NCBI GenBank assembly: GCA_037968555.1
Contig: JBBKVS010000188.1
Span: 1 to 16,192 of the forward strand
Direction of reading: 5' to 3'
Source of the DNA: JAWXBM01 sp037968555
GTDB taxonomy: Bacteria > Pseudomonadota > Gammaproteobacteria > Xanthomonadales > SZUA-36
Length of the DNA stretch: 16,192 bases
Below, in pieces: positions 1 to 7,601 of this stretch (position 1 is the stretch's first letter; each line of letters starts with the position of its first letter). The notes under the pieces were generated by a model, which saw only the letters and a program-made list of their open reading frames with translations, was not told the origin of the DNA and searched no databases. The position numbers were made by a program, and so were the translations under genes.

Positions 1-521
1 ACTCGCCAATCAATTTTGCTGGCGATATAACCACCGAGAAAAATACCAAGCGCACTGCCAATAGGAATGCCTAAAGAATAGATGCTCATGGCACGTGAAC
101 GTTGGCTGGGCGGAAAGTAATCGGCTACCAGTGAATATGCCGGGGCCACACCGCCCGCTTCACCTACACCCACACCCAACCGGGCTGCGAACAACTGCCA
201 GAAATTGGTTGCCAGACCGCAGGCTGCAGTCATCAGACTCCACAAACCCAGGGCAATGGTCATGATCCAGGTACGGCTGACCCGGTCCGCCAGCATGGCC
301 ACTGGAATGCCCAACCCTGTGTAAAACAAGGCGAACGCCAGCCCACCCATCAGGCCCAGTTCAGAATCACTCAGACCCAGATCAGCCTTGATGGGGACAG
401 CCAGGATGCCGACGATTTGTCGGTCGATGAAATTAAAGGTGTACACCAGCACCAACATGAACAGCACATAACTACGTTCCGGGTTCAGCAGTTTTTCTGT
501 TGCTTTGTTGGGTTCATTCAT
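1..521 (-). CDS. MFS transporter, spinster-like (3' part beyond the window)
   Basis: This is the N-terminal part (173 residues seen) of an inner-membrane major facilitator superfamily transporter; the frame stays open to the left edge. After a short polar N-terminus, hydrophobic segments follow at about residues 17-40, 55-76, 85-105 and 145-165. The family signature between helices 2 and 3 is present as G71-IPVAMLADR-VSR83, and a charged NFIDR lies at the end of helix 1. The ARLGVGVGEAGG stretch at about 113-124 is typical of spinster-like members. Start is ATG at 521; the upstream ribosome site is weak. It is the last visible gene of the leftward set after the hydrolase and TonB receptor, so it may move the same ligand or a product across the inner membrane (inference). 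An intrinsic terminator sits only about 35 bp before its start. The substrate is unknown. Confidence 0.9.
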   Translation of the reverse strand, partial: MNEPNKATEKLLNPERSYVLFMLVLVYTFNFIDRQIVGILAVPIKADLGLSDSELGLMGGLAFALFYTGLGIPVAMLADRVSRTWIMTIALGLWSLMTAACGLATNFWQLFAARLGVGVGEAGGVAPAYSLVADYFPPSQRSRAMSIYSLGIPIGSALGIFLGGYIASKIDWR

Positions 522-556
522 GGGGCTTGCTTATGTTCCGTCGTTTTGCTGGCTGG

Positions 557-585
557 AAAAAAGACGCAGCCAATGCGGCTGCGTC
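557..585 (-). terminator. Intrinsic terminator after the TonB receptor gene
   Basis: A perfect 9-bp stem (GACGCAGCC, 563-571, pairing with 577-585) encloses a 5-nt loop. On the minus strand it is followed directly by six T (562-557). It lies 45 bp past the receptor stop codon and 36 bp before the MFS start. It should end or thin out transcription between the two genes. The plus-strand side has no good T-tract. Confidence 0.85.
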
Positions 586-629
586 GTTTCATTACCCGAT
601 AATACACGTGTCAGCCGCAGCTGCAGCGA

Positions 630-2978
630 TCAAAAGAAGCGGTATTGCACATCCAGCCAGTATTGGCGGGGATTGCCATAGAACGCGGTGACGGTTCCTT
701 CCAGCCCCAGGGTCGGGAACAAGTAACCAGCCACCTTATACTCTTCATCGGTCAGGTTTTTGCCATGCAGGCCTACTTGCCAACGGCCACTGTTATCCGC
801 CCACACTGCACTGACATCCCACAGGGTATAAGACGGCTGATCCAGGAATGCGTTGGGTACTTCGAACTGGCTGGAATCATCCCGATAAGACAGGGTGGTG
901 ATCAATGCCAGGTCGCCGTCGCTGCCGAACCAATTCACCGGCATGCTGTAATTGGCAGTGCCACTGGCTGTCCATTCCGGCGTGTTCTGGAACACGCGCA
1001 GGTTGGCAACATCCTTACCAAATGCATTAATGAAGGTATTGAATTCAGCATCGATGTAACCCAGAGCCCATGAAAAGTTCAGCAATGAGCCTGAAACACC
1101 CAGGTCTTCGGCCACAATCACCTGCCCTTCCCACTCCGCACCATTGATGTCGGCATCTGCGGCATTGGTGGTTACGCCAATGAACTGGTCGCTGATACCA
1201 TCACCATTGGTATCCACAGCAACTGAACCGGGTATCTGCACATCGGTGTAATCACCCATAAAGATGGCCAGTCGTGAAGTCATGCGACCACCCATCAAGG
1301 TGGACTTCCAACCCAGTTCCCAGGAATTGACCTCTTCCGGTTCAAATTTCATGAACTCGAAAATTTCTTCCGGGCTTTTGACGCCGTCGCCATTGGTATC
1401 GGGAGCAGCGGTAGTCAGGCCACGCGGATCAAAACCACCGCCCTTGAAGCCTTCGCTGTAGCTCAGGTACAAATTATGGTTATCTACGGGTTGCCATTGT
1501 ATGGAAGCTCTGGATGTGAATTTTTCAAATGTCTCACTGCCATTAAAATTCGAAGTAGTCGAAATTGGAATTCCACTACCACCGAATATGGGAGATGCGC
1601 CGCCAATCTTGGTCTGGCGCAGTACCTGTGCCTTACGCTCATCCTCGGTGTAACGACCGCCGATTGAACCACTCCACTGGTCGGTGAAGTTGAAAGTGAA
1701 ATCAGCAAATGCAGACCAGGTTTTGGTGTCAACGTTGCCTGCAGTATGGCTATTCAAACCAGGCAACCCGATCACCGCGCCGGTGTTAGCCAGGATCACG
1801 TCAAATATGTTGGACGCATTGGCGTCCAGGTAGTAGACACCGACCACGCCATTCCAGTTGTCCGCTGTAAATACGGCCTGCAGTTCAGCTGAATCCTGTT
1901 CGTTTTCATAAATTACCGGCACGTCCAGATCCGCCGAAGCCAGGCTGTCGAAATCAATGGGGGACCAGCTTTCGTCAGCGCGGGATGCAAATATTCCACG
2001 GAAAGTTACCAGGCTTGATGCACTCCACTCAGTCAGCAATGAAACACCGTCGGACTGGACATCCTGCTCGGGCGACTTCAGGCCTGCCCGGGTATCAAAA
2101 ACATTGCCCAGGATGGGTGCACCTGTCAATTTACCGACGGTCAGTCGGTGACCCTGACGCGGATCAGAATCGTCCTGCAACCAATCACCGGAAAGCTTGA
2201 AAAACAGGTTGTCGGTCGGTTCCCATTCCGCACTGAGCCGTACGCCATAGGCTTTCTTGTTGTAATTCTCAACACCAGGTTGGGTCAGGTTGTCACCAAA
2301 GCCGTCACGGTTGAAGGTGGCGAAAGAGCCACCAATACGGAAAGTGTCACTCAGGGGTACGGACCCCGTGATGGTTGCGTCCAGCATATTGTAGTTACCA
2401 GCACGGCCGCGCAGCTTTAACTCTGGCTCCGTACTCAGGCGCCGGGTTACATACTTGATGGCACCACCGATGGTATTGCGACCGTACAGGGTTCCCTGCG
2501 GGCCACGCAGCACTTCGATGCGCTCAACGTCATACAGGTCCAACACACCTGCCTGGGGGCGATTGAAGTAGACATCATCCACGTAGATGCCCACGCCGGA
2601 TTCGAAACCGGCCACAGGATCCTGCTGCCCTACACCACGAATAAATGCCGTTAGTGTGGTGTTGGTGCCGCGCGATACTTCCAGGGTCATATTGGGAGTG
2701 GTCTGGGCCAGGTAAATCAAATCCAGGGCACCCATCTGCTCCAGCTCAGCACCCGTCAGGGCTGTTACTGCCAATGGAACATCCATGAGCTTGGCTTCAC
2801 GCCGTTGCGAGGTGACAACCACTTCTTCAAGTACGGTGTTTTCTCTAACAGATTCACCGGGGCTGGATTGCGCTTGCGCTAGCAGCGGTAAGCCAAAAGT
2901 GGTTAAGGCAATTGAAATGGCGCGACTGAGCTTCAACCAGCGCCGCTGGTGACTGTGCTTTGTGTTTGACGTGTTCAT
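630..2978 (-). CDS. TonB-dependent outer-membrane receptor
   Basis: This 782-residue protein is a ligand-gated outer-membrane beta-barrel powered by TonB-ExbBD. Residues 1 to about 36 form a signal peptide (basic start, hydrophobic core, cleavage likely after AQA). A TonB-box-like stretch (LEEVVVTSQRRE) follows, then the plug domain with IRGVG, YVDDVY and the highly conserved VERIEVLRGPQGTLYGRNTIGGAI. The rest is barrel, ending in YRFF with the terminal Phe expected for Bam recognition. The frame is open further upstream, but ATG at 2978 is chosen because it has GGAGG just before it and gives the signal peptide at the N-terminus. It starts 10 bp after the hydrolase stop, so the two are surely co-transcribed. 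Two DxNxDG calcium-loop motifs occur at residues 527-538 and 589-600. The type matches large receptor families of aquatic Proteobacteria, often labelled as siderophore receptors, but no siderophore genes are nearby; an organic ligand is as likely. Confidence 0.95.
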   Translation of the reverse strand: MNTSNTKHSHQRRWLKLSRAISIALTTFGLPLLAQAQSSPGESVRENTVLEEVVVTSQRREAKLMDVPLAVTALTGAELEQMGALDLIYLAQTTPNMTLEVSRGTNTTLTAFIRGVGQQDPVAGFESGVGIYVDDVYFNRPQAGVLDLYDVERIEVLRGPQGTLYGRNTIGGAIKYVTRRLSTEPELKLRGRAGNYNMLDATITGSVPLSDTFRIGGSFATFNRDGFGDNLTQPGVENYNKKAYGVRLSAEWEPTDNLFFKLSGDWLQDDSDPRQGHRLTVGKLTGAPILGNVFDTRAGLKSPEQDVQSDGVSLLTEWSASSLVTFRGIFASRADESWSPIDFDSLASADLDVPVIYENEQDSAELQAVFTADNWNGVVGVYYLDANASNIFDVILANTGAVIGLPGLNSHTAGNVDTKTWSAFADFTFNFTDQWSGSIGGRYTEDERKAQVLRQTKIGGASPIFGGSGIPISTTSNFNGSETFEKFTSRASIQWQPVDNHNLYLSYSEGFKGGGFDPRGLTTAAPDTNGDGVKSPEEIFEFMKFEPEEVNSWELGWKSTLMGGRMTSRLAIFMGDYTDVQIPGSVAVDTNGDGISDQFIGVTTNAADADINGAEWEGQVIVAEDLGVSGSLLNFSWALGYIDAEFNTFINAFGKDVANLRVFQNTPEWTASGTANYSMPVNWFGSDGDLALITTLSYRDDSSQFEVPNAFLDQPSYTLWDVSAVWADNSGRWQVGLHGKNLTDEEYKVAGYLFPTLGLEGTVTAFYGNPRQYWLDVQYRFF

Positions 2979-2988
2979 TAATCCTCCG

Positions 2989-3849
2989 TCATGCTTTTTG
3001 ATTGCCGGTGTGACCGGTCGTGTGAGTGATACAGGTTGAAATAAACTCTTCCAGCAACTGGTTGAAACGCAGCGGTTCATCCAGTTGTGGTGCATGTCCT
3101 GAATCTGCAAAAACTTCCAGGCGAGCAGCGTACATTTGCCCTGCTACCCACTCTCCTGCAGGAATTCCATAAAGTTTGCTTTTAGCGCCGGCGATCACCA
3201 GCACTGGCTGGGTGATTTCCGGAAGTACGTGACGCAGATCCTGTTCCACCATGCGTTTCCAGATAGTGGCCATACTGCGCGGGTCATTTGCCAAAACGAT
3301 CCTGCGGATCCATGGCAGCAAATCAGGCAACGTCTGCTCCGTCATGGGTTCGACCAAGCGTGTTGCCAACAGCTCTGCATATGCGGGCCAGTTGTCCAAC
3401 ATGATTTCAATATCGCGATCAAAGGCGTGGTAATCACTGCCATCGCGTAATCCATAGATCCAGTCATCACCGTTGAGCAGTCGTGGCACCATGTCGATGG
3501 TGGCCATGCTGGAGATGGGTAACTCAGGATAGCGATCCATCAAGTCCCAGACGACCAGCGCTCCGAGTGACCAGCCCACCAGGCAAATGGAATCCAGTCC
3601 CAATTCCTGGATCAGCTCGACGATGCTATCGGCCAGGTCTGAGAATGAAGCTTCATCGGAGAAATGACCGGATGATCCATGGCCAGGCAAATCGGGCGCT
3701 ATCACCCGAAACCGATCGGACAGGTTTTCAAGTTGATCCCGGAACAATTCACCGCTGACGCCCCATCCATGAACGAGTAACATGACAGGTCCTTGACCCT
3801 GGTCACGGTAGGCCAGTCGAAATCCATTTTTCAGTTCCATTGTGTGCAT
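2989..3849 (-). CDS. Alpha/beta hydrolase, esterase-like
   Basis: This 286-residue cytoplasmic protein has no signal peptide. Landmarks are the oxyanion-hole HGWG (27-30), the DLPGHGSSG loop (53-61), the nucleophile elbow GWSLG with Ser94, and the catalytic His252 in SGHAPQLDEP. The usual acid after strand 7 is not there: the motif reads GAKSKLYG, with Ser224 where Asp is normally found. Asp119 in ATIDMVP after strand 6 could serve instead (inference). Overall layout recalls BioH-like carboxylesterases, but context speaks for a catabolic role. It is the first gene of the leftward transcript and is followed by the TonB receptor. Start is ATG 3849, with a second ATG three codons on (3840); neither has a clear Shine-Dalgarno. 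It probably cleaves an ester or lactone of the imported compound; the substrate is unknown. Confidence 0.88.
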   Translation of the reverse strand: MHTMELKNGFRLAYRDQGQGPVMLLVHGWGVSGELFRDQLENLSDRFRVIAPDLPGHGSSGHFSDEASFSDLADSIVELIQELGLDSICLVGWSLGALVVWDLMDRYPELPISSMATIDMVPRLLNGDDWIYGLRDGSDYHAFDRDIEIMLDNWPAYAELLATRLVEPMTEQTLPDLLPWIRRIVLANDPRSMATIWKRMVEQDLRHVLPEITQPVLVIAGAKSKLYGIPAGEWVAGQMYAARLEVFADSGHAPQLDEPLRFNQLLEEFISTCITHTTGHTGNQKA

Positions 3850-3911
3850 TGCGGTTCGGTTTGGTCAGCCTGGGCTTGTCAAGTGCGCGCTAGTATGCAA
3901 GATTATGAAAC
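3850..3911. promoter_or_regulatory. Divergent promoter/operator region
   Basis: These 62 bp separate the leftward hydrolase gene from the rightward TetR gene, so they must hold at least one of the two promoters and are the natural place for TetR autoregulation. A leftward candidate is TTGATT (3915-3920, inside the TetR start) and CATACT (3892-3897) with 17 bp between. An AGCC-TG-GGCT inverted repeat lies at 3867-3876. I see no clear long TetR palindrome, so the operator is not assigned. Confidence 0.45.
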
Positions 3912-4529
3912 ATGAATCAACATTCAACTTCAGATAAATTACCAAAAACAGCCCGGGGCCAGAAAACCCGTGAAAAACTGTTGCGTGCGGCAGAGGCCGA
4001 ATTTGGCGCAAGGGGGTTTCACGCAGTCGCAATCAGCGACATCACGCGCAGTGCAGGTGTTGCTCTAGGCACTTTTTACGTTTATTTCGAAAGCAAAGAA
4101 GAGATCTACCGCGCTTTGGTAGCGCATATGAGCCGTAAAGTTCGCAGCTGGGTAGCGGAAAGAGTGGCCAATTCTCCTGATCGCCTGAGTGCTGAACGAG
4201 AAGGTATCAAGGCCTATCTGGAGTTCGTGCGCGAACATAAAGGCCTGTATCGCATTATTTCGGAGGCCGAATTTGTTGCCAACGACGCCTTTGTAGAGCA
4301 TTACACCGTATTTGCCCGCGCCTATCGTGAGGCATTGGAAAGTGCGGCGGGCAAAGGTGAGATACGCCACGGCGATTTTGAAGTCTGGGCCTGGGCCATC
4401 ATGGGTATGGACGTATTCCTGGGCATGCGCTTTTCCGAATGGGATGAAGGTTCGGTACCCGGCAGCGTGGCCGATGATGTAGCAGATCTGCTGACCTACG
4501 GACTTTCGAGCAAACCCCGCCAGCCATGA
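3912..4529 (+). CDS. TetR/AcrR-family transcriptional regulator
   Basis: This 205-residue protein has the standard TetR DNA-binding domain at about 15-73. It contains KTREKLLRAAEAEFGARGF (helix 1), AISDITRSAGVALGTFYVYF (helix-turn-helix, 40-59) and SKEEIYRALV. The helical C-terminal part (about 75-200) would bind a ligand and dimerise. Such proteins normally repress until an effector, often the substrate or a CoA thioester of it, binds. It is divergent from the hydrolase-receptor genes and overlaps the acyl-CoA ligase by 4 nt (ATGA), so it probably controls both arms and its own transcript. Start is ATG 3912. There is no good Shine-Dalgarno, and the C-terminal domain does not reveal the effector. 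Confidence 0.93.
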   Translation: MNQHSTSDKLPKTARGQKTREKLLRAAEAEFGARGFHAVAISDITRSAGVALGTFYVYFESKEEIYRALVAHMSRKVRSWVAERVANSPDRLSAEREGIKAYLEFVREHKGLYRIISEAEFVANDAFVEHYTVFARAYREALESAAGKGEIRHGDFEVWAWAIMGMDVFLGMRFSEWDEGSVPGSVADDVADLLTYGLSSKPRQP

Positions 4530-6046
4530 GTTTTCCGGTTTTCGATTTCCTCCAGCAACGGGCAGATATTGCACCGCAGCGCGTTGCCGCCGAGGATCTC
4601 AACTCCGAATTGAAGCTGTCTTACGGCGAGCTGAATCAACGCACTGGCCAAACCGCTGCCTTGCTGAACCAGTTGGGTCTGAAGGCCGGCGACCGACTCG
4701 CGGTACTCTGCCGCAATCGAATTGAATTCTTTGAATTACTGTTTGCATGTGCACGTTTGCAGGCCATCATGGTGCCGCTGAACTGGCGCATGCCAGCGAA
4801 TGAACTGCAGGCTTTGATCAACGACTGTGGCGCCCGGTTTTTGCTGCATGGCCAGGAAGATGCCCTGGTCGCACAGCAACTGACCAAACCAAGCCTGGAG
4901 GTCTGTAATCTGGATGGCGACGGAGAGGCTGCTTTCGTTGCAAGACGAGACAAACTCAGCAGCTTGTCAGGCCGACTGGTTTGGCCAACGGATGAGACCT
5001 GGTATTTGCTGTACACCTCCGGCACCACCGGCCAGCCCAAGGCAGTTATCCAGACCTTTGGCATGGCTTTGGCCAACTATCTGAATATCTCCCAGGGTAT
5101 GGGTTTGCGCAGCGACGACACCACCCTGTGTTTCCTGCCCATGTTCCACAGCGGCGGCATCAATCTCACTGCCCTGCCCTCCCTGATGATGGGTTCCCGG
5201 GTTCTGTTCACACCGGGATTTGACCTGGATAGAACCATTGAACTGATTGCCCGGGGCCGACTGGATACCTTTTTTGCAGTGCCTGCGATCTACCAGGCTA
5301 TCAGCCTGCACCCACGCTTCCCGGACCTGGATCTGTCCCGGGTTCGTTGCTGGGCTTGCGGAGGTGCTGCCATAAGCAACGAATTGTTGCAGCGTTTTCA
5401 GGCACGCGGCGCATTGATTCTGAACGGCATGGGCATGACCGAAACCGGCCCCACTGCATTTCTGATGGATGCCGCCCATGCCATGCAAAAAGTGGGATCA
5501 GTGGGCAAACCCCAGTTAATGTGCCGCGTGCGATTGGTGGGCCCCGATGGCGAAGATGTTGCACCGGGCGAAGCTGGAGAAGTCTGGTTTTCCGGTGCCG
5601 GAATAACACCTGGCTATTATCAGCGGCGCGAAGCCACCAATGAGGCCAAGCCTGACGGCGAGTGGCTGCGCAGTGGCGACCTGGGCCGGCAGGATGAAGA
5701 TGGTTACTACTACATCGTCGGCAGGCTGAAGGATATGTACATCTCCGGCGGCGAAAATGTCTACGCCGCTGAAGTTGAAAGTCACATCGCCAGTCATCCG
5801 GATATACTCGAATCCGCCGTGATCGGTGTCGACGATGCCCATTGGGGTGAGACAGGTTGTGCTTACTTGTTACTGCGCCCCGGACGTAAACTGCCGACAC
5901 TGGACGAATTGAACCGCTTTCTGCGGCAGCGACTGGCTGCTTACAAACTCCCACGCCATATTATCGAAGTCCCTGACTTTCCACGCACTGCAGCAGGGAA
6001 AATCCAAAAACACCTGTTGATTCAACCCGAGAAGCTGAATCAGTGA
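4526..6046 (+). CDS. AMP-dependent acyl-CoA synthetase/ligase
   Basis: This 506-residue ANL-superfamily enzyme activates a carboxylic acid with ATP to an acyl-AMP and then to the CoA thioester in the cytoplasm. Core motifs occur in order: the P-loop YTSGTTGQPKAV (163-174), FHSGG (207-211), GMGMTETGPT (301-310), SGDLG (383-387), the hinge GRLKDMYISGGENVYAAEVE (399-418) and PRTAAGKIQK with the catalytic Lys492. Length is normal for short- to medium- or aryl-acid ligases. The start overlaps the TetR stop by 4 nt, which indicates translational coupling. The gene probably activates the acid freed by the divergent hydrolase, or monomers from the downstream depolymerase (inference). Acyl specificity cannot be told from sequence; fatty, aromatic and hydroxy acids are all possible. 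Confidence 0.95.
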   Translation: MSFPVFDFLQQRADIAPQRVAAEDLNSELKLSYGELNQRTGQTAALLNQLGLKAGDRLAVLCRNRIEFFELLFACARLQAIMVPLNWRMPANELQALINDCGARFLLHGQEDALVAQQLTKPSLEVCNLDGDGEAAFVARRDKLSSLSGRLVWPTDETWYLLYTSGTTGQPKAVIQTFGMALANYLNISQGMGLRSDDTTLCFLPMFHSGGINLTALPSLMMGSRVLFTPGFDLDRTIELIARGRLDTFFAVPAIYQAISLHPRFPDLDLSRVRCWACGGAAISNELLQRFQARGALILNGMGMTETGPTAFLMDAAHAMQKVGSVGKPQLMCRVRLVGPDGEDVAPGEAGEVWFSGAGITPGYYQRREATNEAKPDGEWLRSGDLGRQDEDGYYYIVGRLKDMYISGGENVYAAEVESHIASHPDILESAVIGVDDAHWGETGCAYLLLRPGRKLPTLDELNRFLRQRLAAYKLPRHIIEVPDFPRTAAGKIQKHLLIQPEKLNQ

Positions 6047-6149
6047 ACTGGAAAATCAGCAGCAGACCTATTGAGTTTGCTTGCCTGTCCAGGCCAAGTA
6101 AAAGAAAGAAAAATATTCGAGGTTTCACCTTTTCCAGGAGAAAAATTTG

Positions 6150-7121
6150 ATGCGTTGCAGCCTGTTGTCATTATTGCTACTTATCACCGGAACACTTTGG
6201 GCCGGCGAAACTCCACCGCTGGATATTGAGACTAGCCGTATCACGGTGTCGGGCATGTCTTCCGGCGCACAAATGGCCCACCAGTTGCACCTGGCTTATT
6301 CAGACCTGTTTTCCGGAGTCGCCTTGCTGGCTGGCGGACCTTTCGGCTGTGCTGAGGGTTCTGTAGTCAACGCGCTCGGACGCTGCCTGGCCAAACCGGG
6401 AACTGAAATTTCATTGACCGCCTTGCATGAAACCATCATGGCGGCAGCGTTAGACGGACGGCTGGCTGCGCTGGAAAATCTGACAGATGATCCGGTGTGG
6501 ATATTTCATGGCAGCCTGGATAATGCAGTGCCTGCAAGCATTAATGACGCCCTGGTCAGTACTTACCAGGCGTTGATTCCGGCCGAACAAATTACTGTCA
6601 TTAGCGATATACCCGCCTCCCATACTTTTCCCGCCGATGGTAAGGGTACAGCCTGTGACCAGGTCAAGAGCCCATTCGTCGGTGATTGCGGCTATGACGC
6701 AGCCGGAGAATTGCTGCAAGCACTTTATGGCGAACTTACGCCACCCGCCGTTGAAGTCAGCACAACTCTGACACCGGTAAAACTGCAGGGTGCGAACGAT
6801 GCCCTGCTGGACGAAGACGCCTGGTTGTTCATACCACCTGCATGTAGTGAGGCGGGAGCCGCCTGTAAATTGCACATGGTGCTGCACGGTTGTGCCCAAT
6901 CCGCCAGTCAAGTCCAGACTGCTTTTATTGAACAAAGTGGCTATCTGCAATGGGCAGAATCAAACAATATCGTACTGGCATTTCCCCAGGCCAAAGTCAG
7001 CATGGCCAACCCACTGGCTTGCTGGGACTGGTGGGGTTACAGCGGTGAAAACTACCTGTGGCGCGAAGGCAAGCAAATGACGGTGCTGGTGAACTGGATC
7101 AGGAAATTGTCTGTACATTAG
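6150..7121 (+). CDS. Secreted PHB depolymerase, fungal single-domain type
   Basis: This 323-residue protein is predicted to hydrolyse polyhydroxybutyrate or its oligomers outside the cytoplasm. A signal peptide covers about residues 1-18 (hydrophobic LLSLLLLITGTLWA, cut before GE). The mature part aligns by eye from end to end with the Penicillium funiculosum depolymerase: VSGMSSGAQMA with nucleophile Ser37, AYSDLF, AGGPFGCA, HGSLDNAVP with Asp124, SHTFPADG with His158, LHGCAQSA and ACWDWWGY with a conserved Trp at about 292. No separate substrate-binding or linker domain is present, as in the fungal enzyme. ATG 6150 is chosen over the TTG one codon earlier; AGGAG (6136-6140) is well placed. 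It lies 103 bp after the ligase, on the same strand, and may be co-transcribed or have its own promoter. It could instead act on another polyester or ester. Confidence 0.9.
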   Translation: MRCSLLSLLLLITGTLWAGETPPLDIETSRITVSGMSSGAQMAHQLHLAYSDLFSGVALLAGGPFGCAEGSVVNALGRCLAKPGTEISLTALHETIMAAALDGRLAALENLTDDPVWIFHGSLDNAVPASINDALVSTYQALIPAEQITVISDIPASHTFPADGKGTACDQVKSPFVGDCGYDAAGELLQALYGELTPPAVEVSTTLTPVKLQGANDALLDEDAWLFIPPACSEAGAACKLHMVLHGCAQSASQVQTAFIEQSGYLQWAESNNIVLAFPQAKVSMANPLACWDWWGYSGENYLWREGKQMTVLVNWIRKLSVH

Positions 7122-7237
7122 CCCGCAAGACTGGGCTTCCACCCATACGAGACCCTGGGGCGCAAATCCGCTTGCTCCCGTTTATTTGCAATACTCTTCA
7201 GTGCTGCAAAACACAAAACCAAGCCTTAAATGCAGGC
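7122..7237. other. Intergenic region after the depolymerase gene
   Basis: No gene is seen here. A short AGCCC/GGGCT hairpin (about 7120-7136) directly follows the depolymerase stop codon but has no T-tract, so it is at best a weak transcript end for the plus-strand gene. The rest shows no recognisable element. Confidence 0.4.
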
Positions 7238-7272
7238 AAAAAAAAGAGCATGGCTACTGAGTAACCATGCTC
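7238..7272 (-). terminator. Intrinsic terminator downstream of the cold-shock gene
   Basis: An 8-bp stem, GAGCATGG (7246-7253) with CCATGCTC (7265-7272), can extend inward past one mismatch by TAC/GTA around a TGA loop. On the minus strand it is followed by eight T (7245-7238). It faces the cold-shock gene but is 125 bp beyond its stop, so the transcript would carry a long 3' untranslated region. Confidence 0.85.
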
Positions 7273-7397
7273 CTTTCGCTTGCTGTTGCTACTTACGAGC
7301 GGCTTTGCAGCGAATGCAGTTACTGAACAAAACCGCCCGGGGCGCCAGTCAAACCGGCCTCCCAGACTGTTATCATGCCAGGTACTGCAGTGCTAAA

Positions 7398-7601
7398 TCA
7401 GAGCGGCAGAACTTTCGTAGCGCAAGGACCTTTCTGGCCCTGGCCCAATTCGAATTCAACCTTCTGGCCGTCATTCAAAGTTTTGTAGCCTGAACTCTGG
7501 ATTTCTGAGTGGTGAACGAACAGATCTTTACCGCCGTCATCAGGGGTGATGAAACCATAACCTTTACCTGCATCGAACCACTTAACTGTACCTGTACTCA
7601 T
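7398..7601 (-). CDS. Cold-shock protein, CspA family
   Basis: This 67-residue single-domain protein binds single-stranded RNA and DNA and melts RNA structure. RNP1 appears as KGYGFI (13-18) and RNP2 as DLFVHHS (26-32). The KWFDAGKGYGFI and GQKVEFELGQGQKGPCATKV stretches are classic for the family, and the length is standard. ATG 7601 is preceded by GAGGA with suitable spacing. The gene is monocistronic, between its own terminator and a long upstream stretch. Whether it is cold-induced or constitutive cannot be told from the protein, because bacteria carry several paralogues. Confidence 0.96.
   Translation of the reverse strand: MSTGTVKWFDAGKGYGFITPDDGGKDLFVHHSEIQSSGYKTLNDGQKVEFELGQGQKGPCATKVLPL

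Noticed and set aside
645..1073. 142-codon frame antisense to the TonB receptor
   Set aside because: It is a shadow of the receptor barrel region with no signal of its own.
3876..3904. Plus-strand TTGTCA as a -35 for the TetR gene
   Set aside because: The hexamer 17 bp on (AAGATT) is a poor -10, so no rightward promoter is claimed.
3895..3915. Six-codon open frame (ATG to TGA) whose stop overlaps the TetR start codon, like a leader peptide
   Set aside because: It has no ribosome-binding site and no regulatory codon run; at this size it is expected by chance.
4065..4574. 169-codon frame antisense to the TetR gene
   Set aside because: The plus strand has a clear TetR protein; this frame has no domain or start signal.
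5301..5954. 217-codon frame antisense to the acyl-CoA ligase
   Set aside because: Its Arg/His/Pro-rich composition is that of a shadow of a real gene with strong motifs on the other strand.
6080..6098. CTTGCCTG/CAGG-C-CAAG inverted repeat between ligase and depolymerase genes as a terminator or operator
   Set aside because: The loop is too small, one arm has a bulge and no T-run follows; it is too weak to claim.
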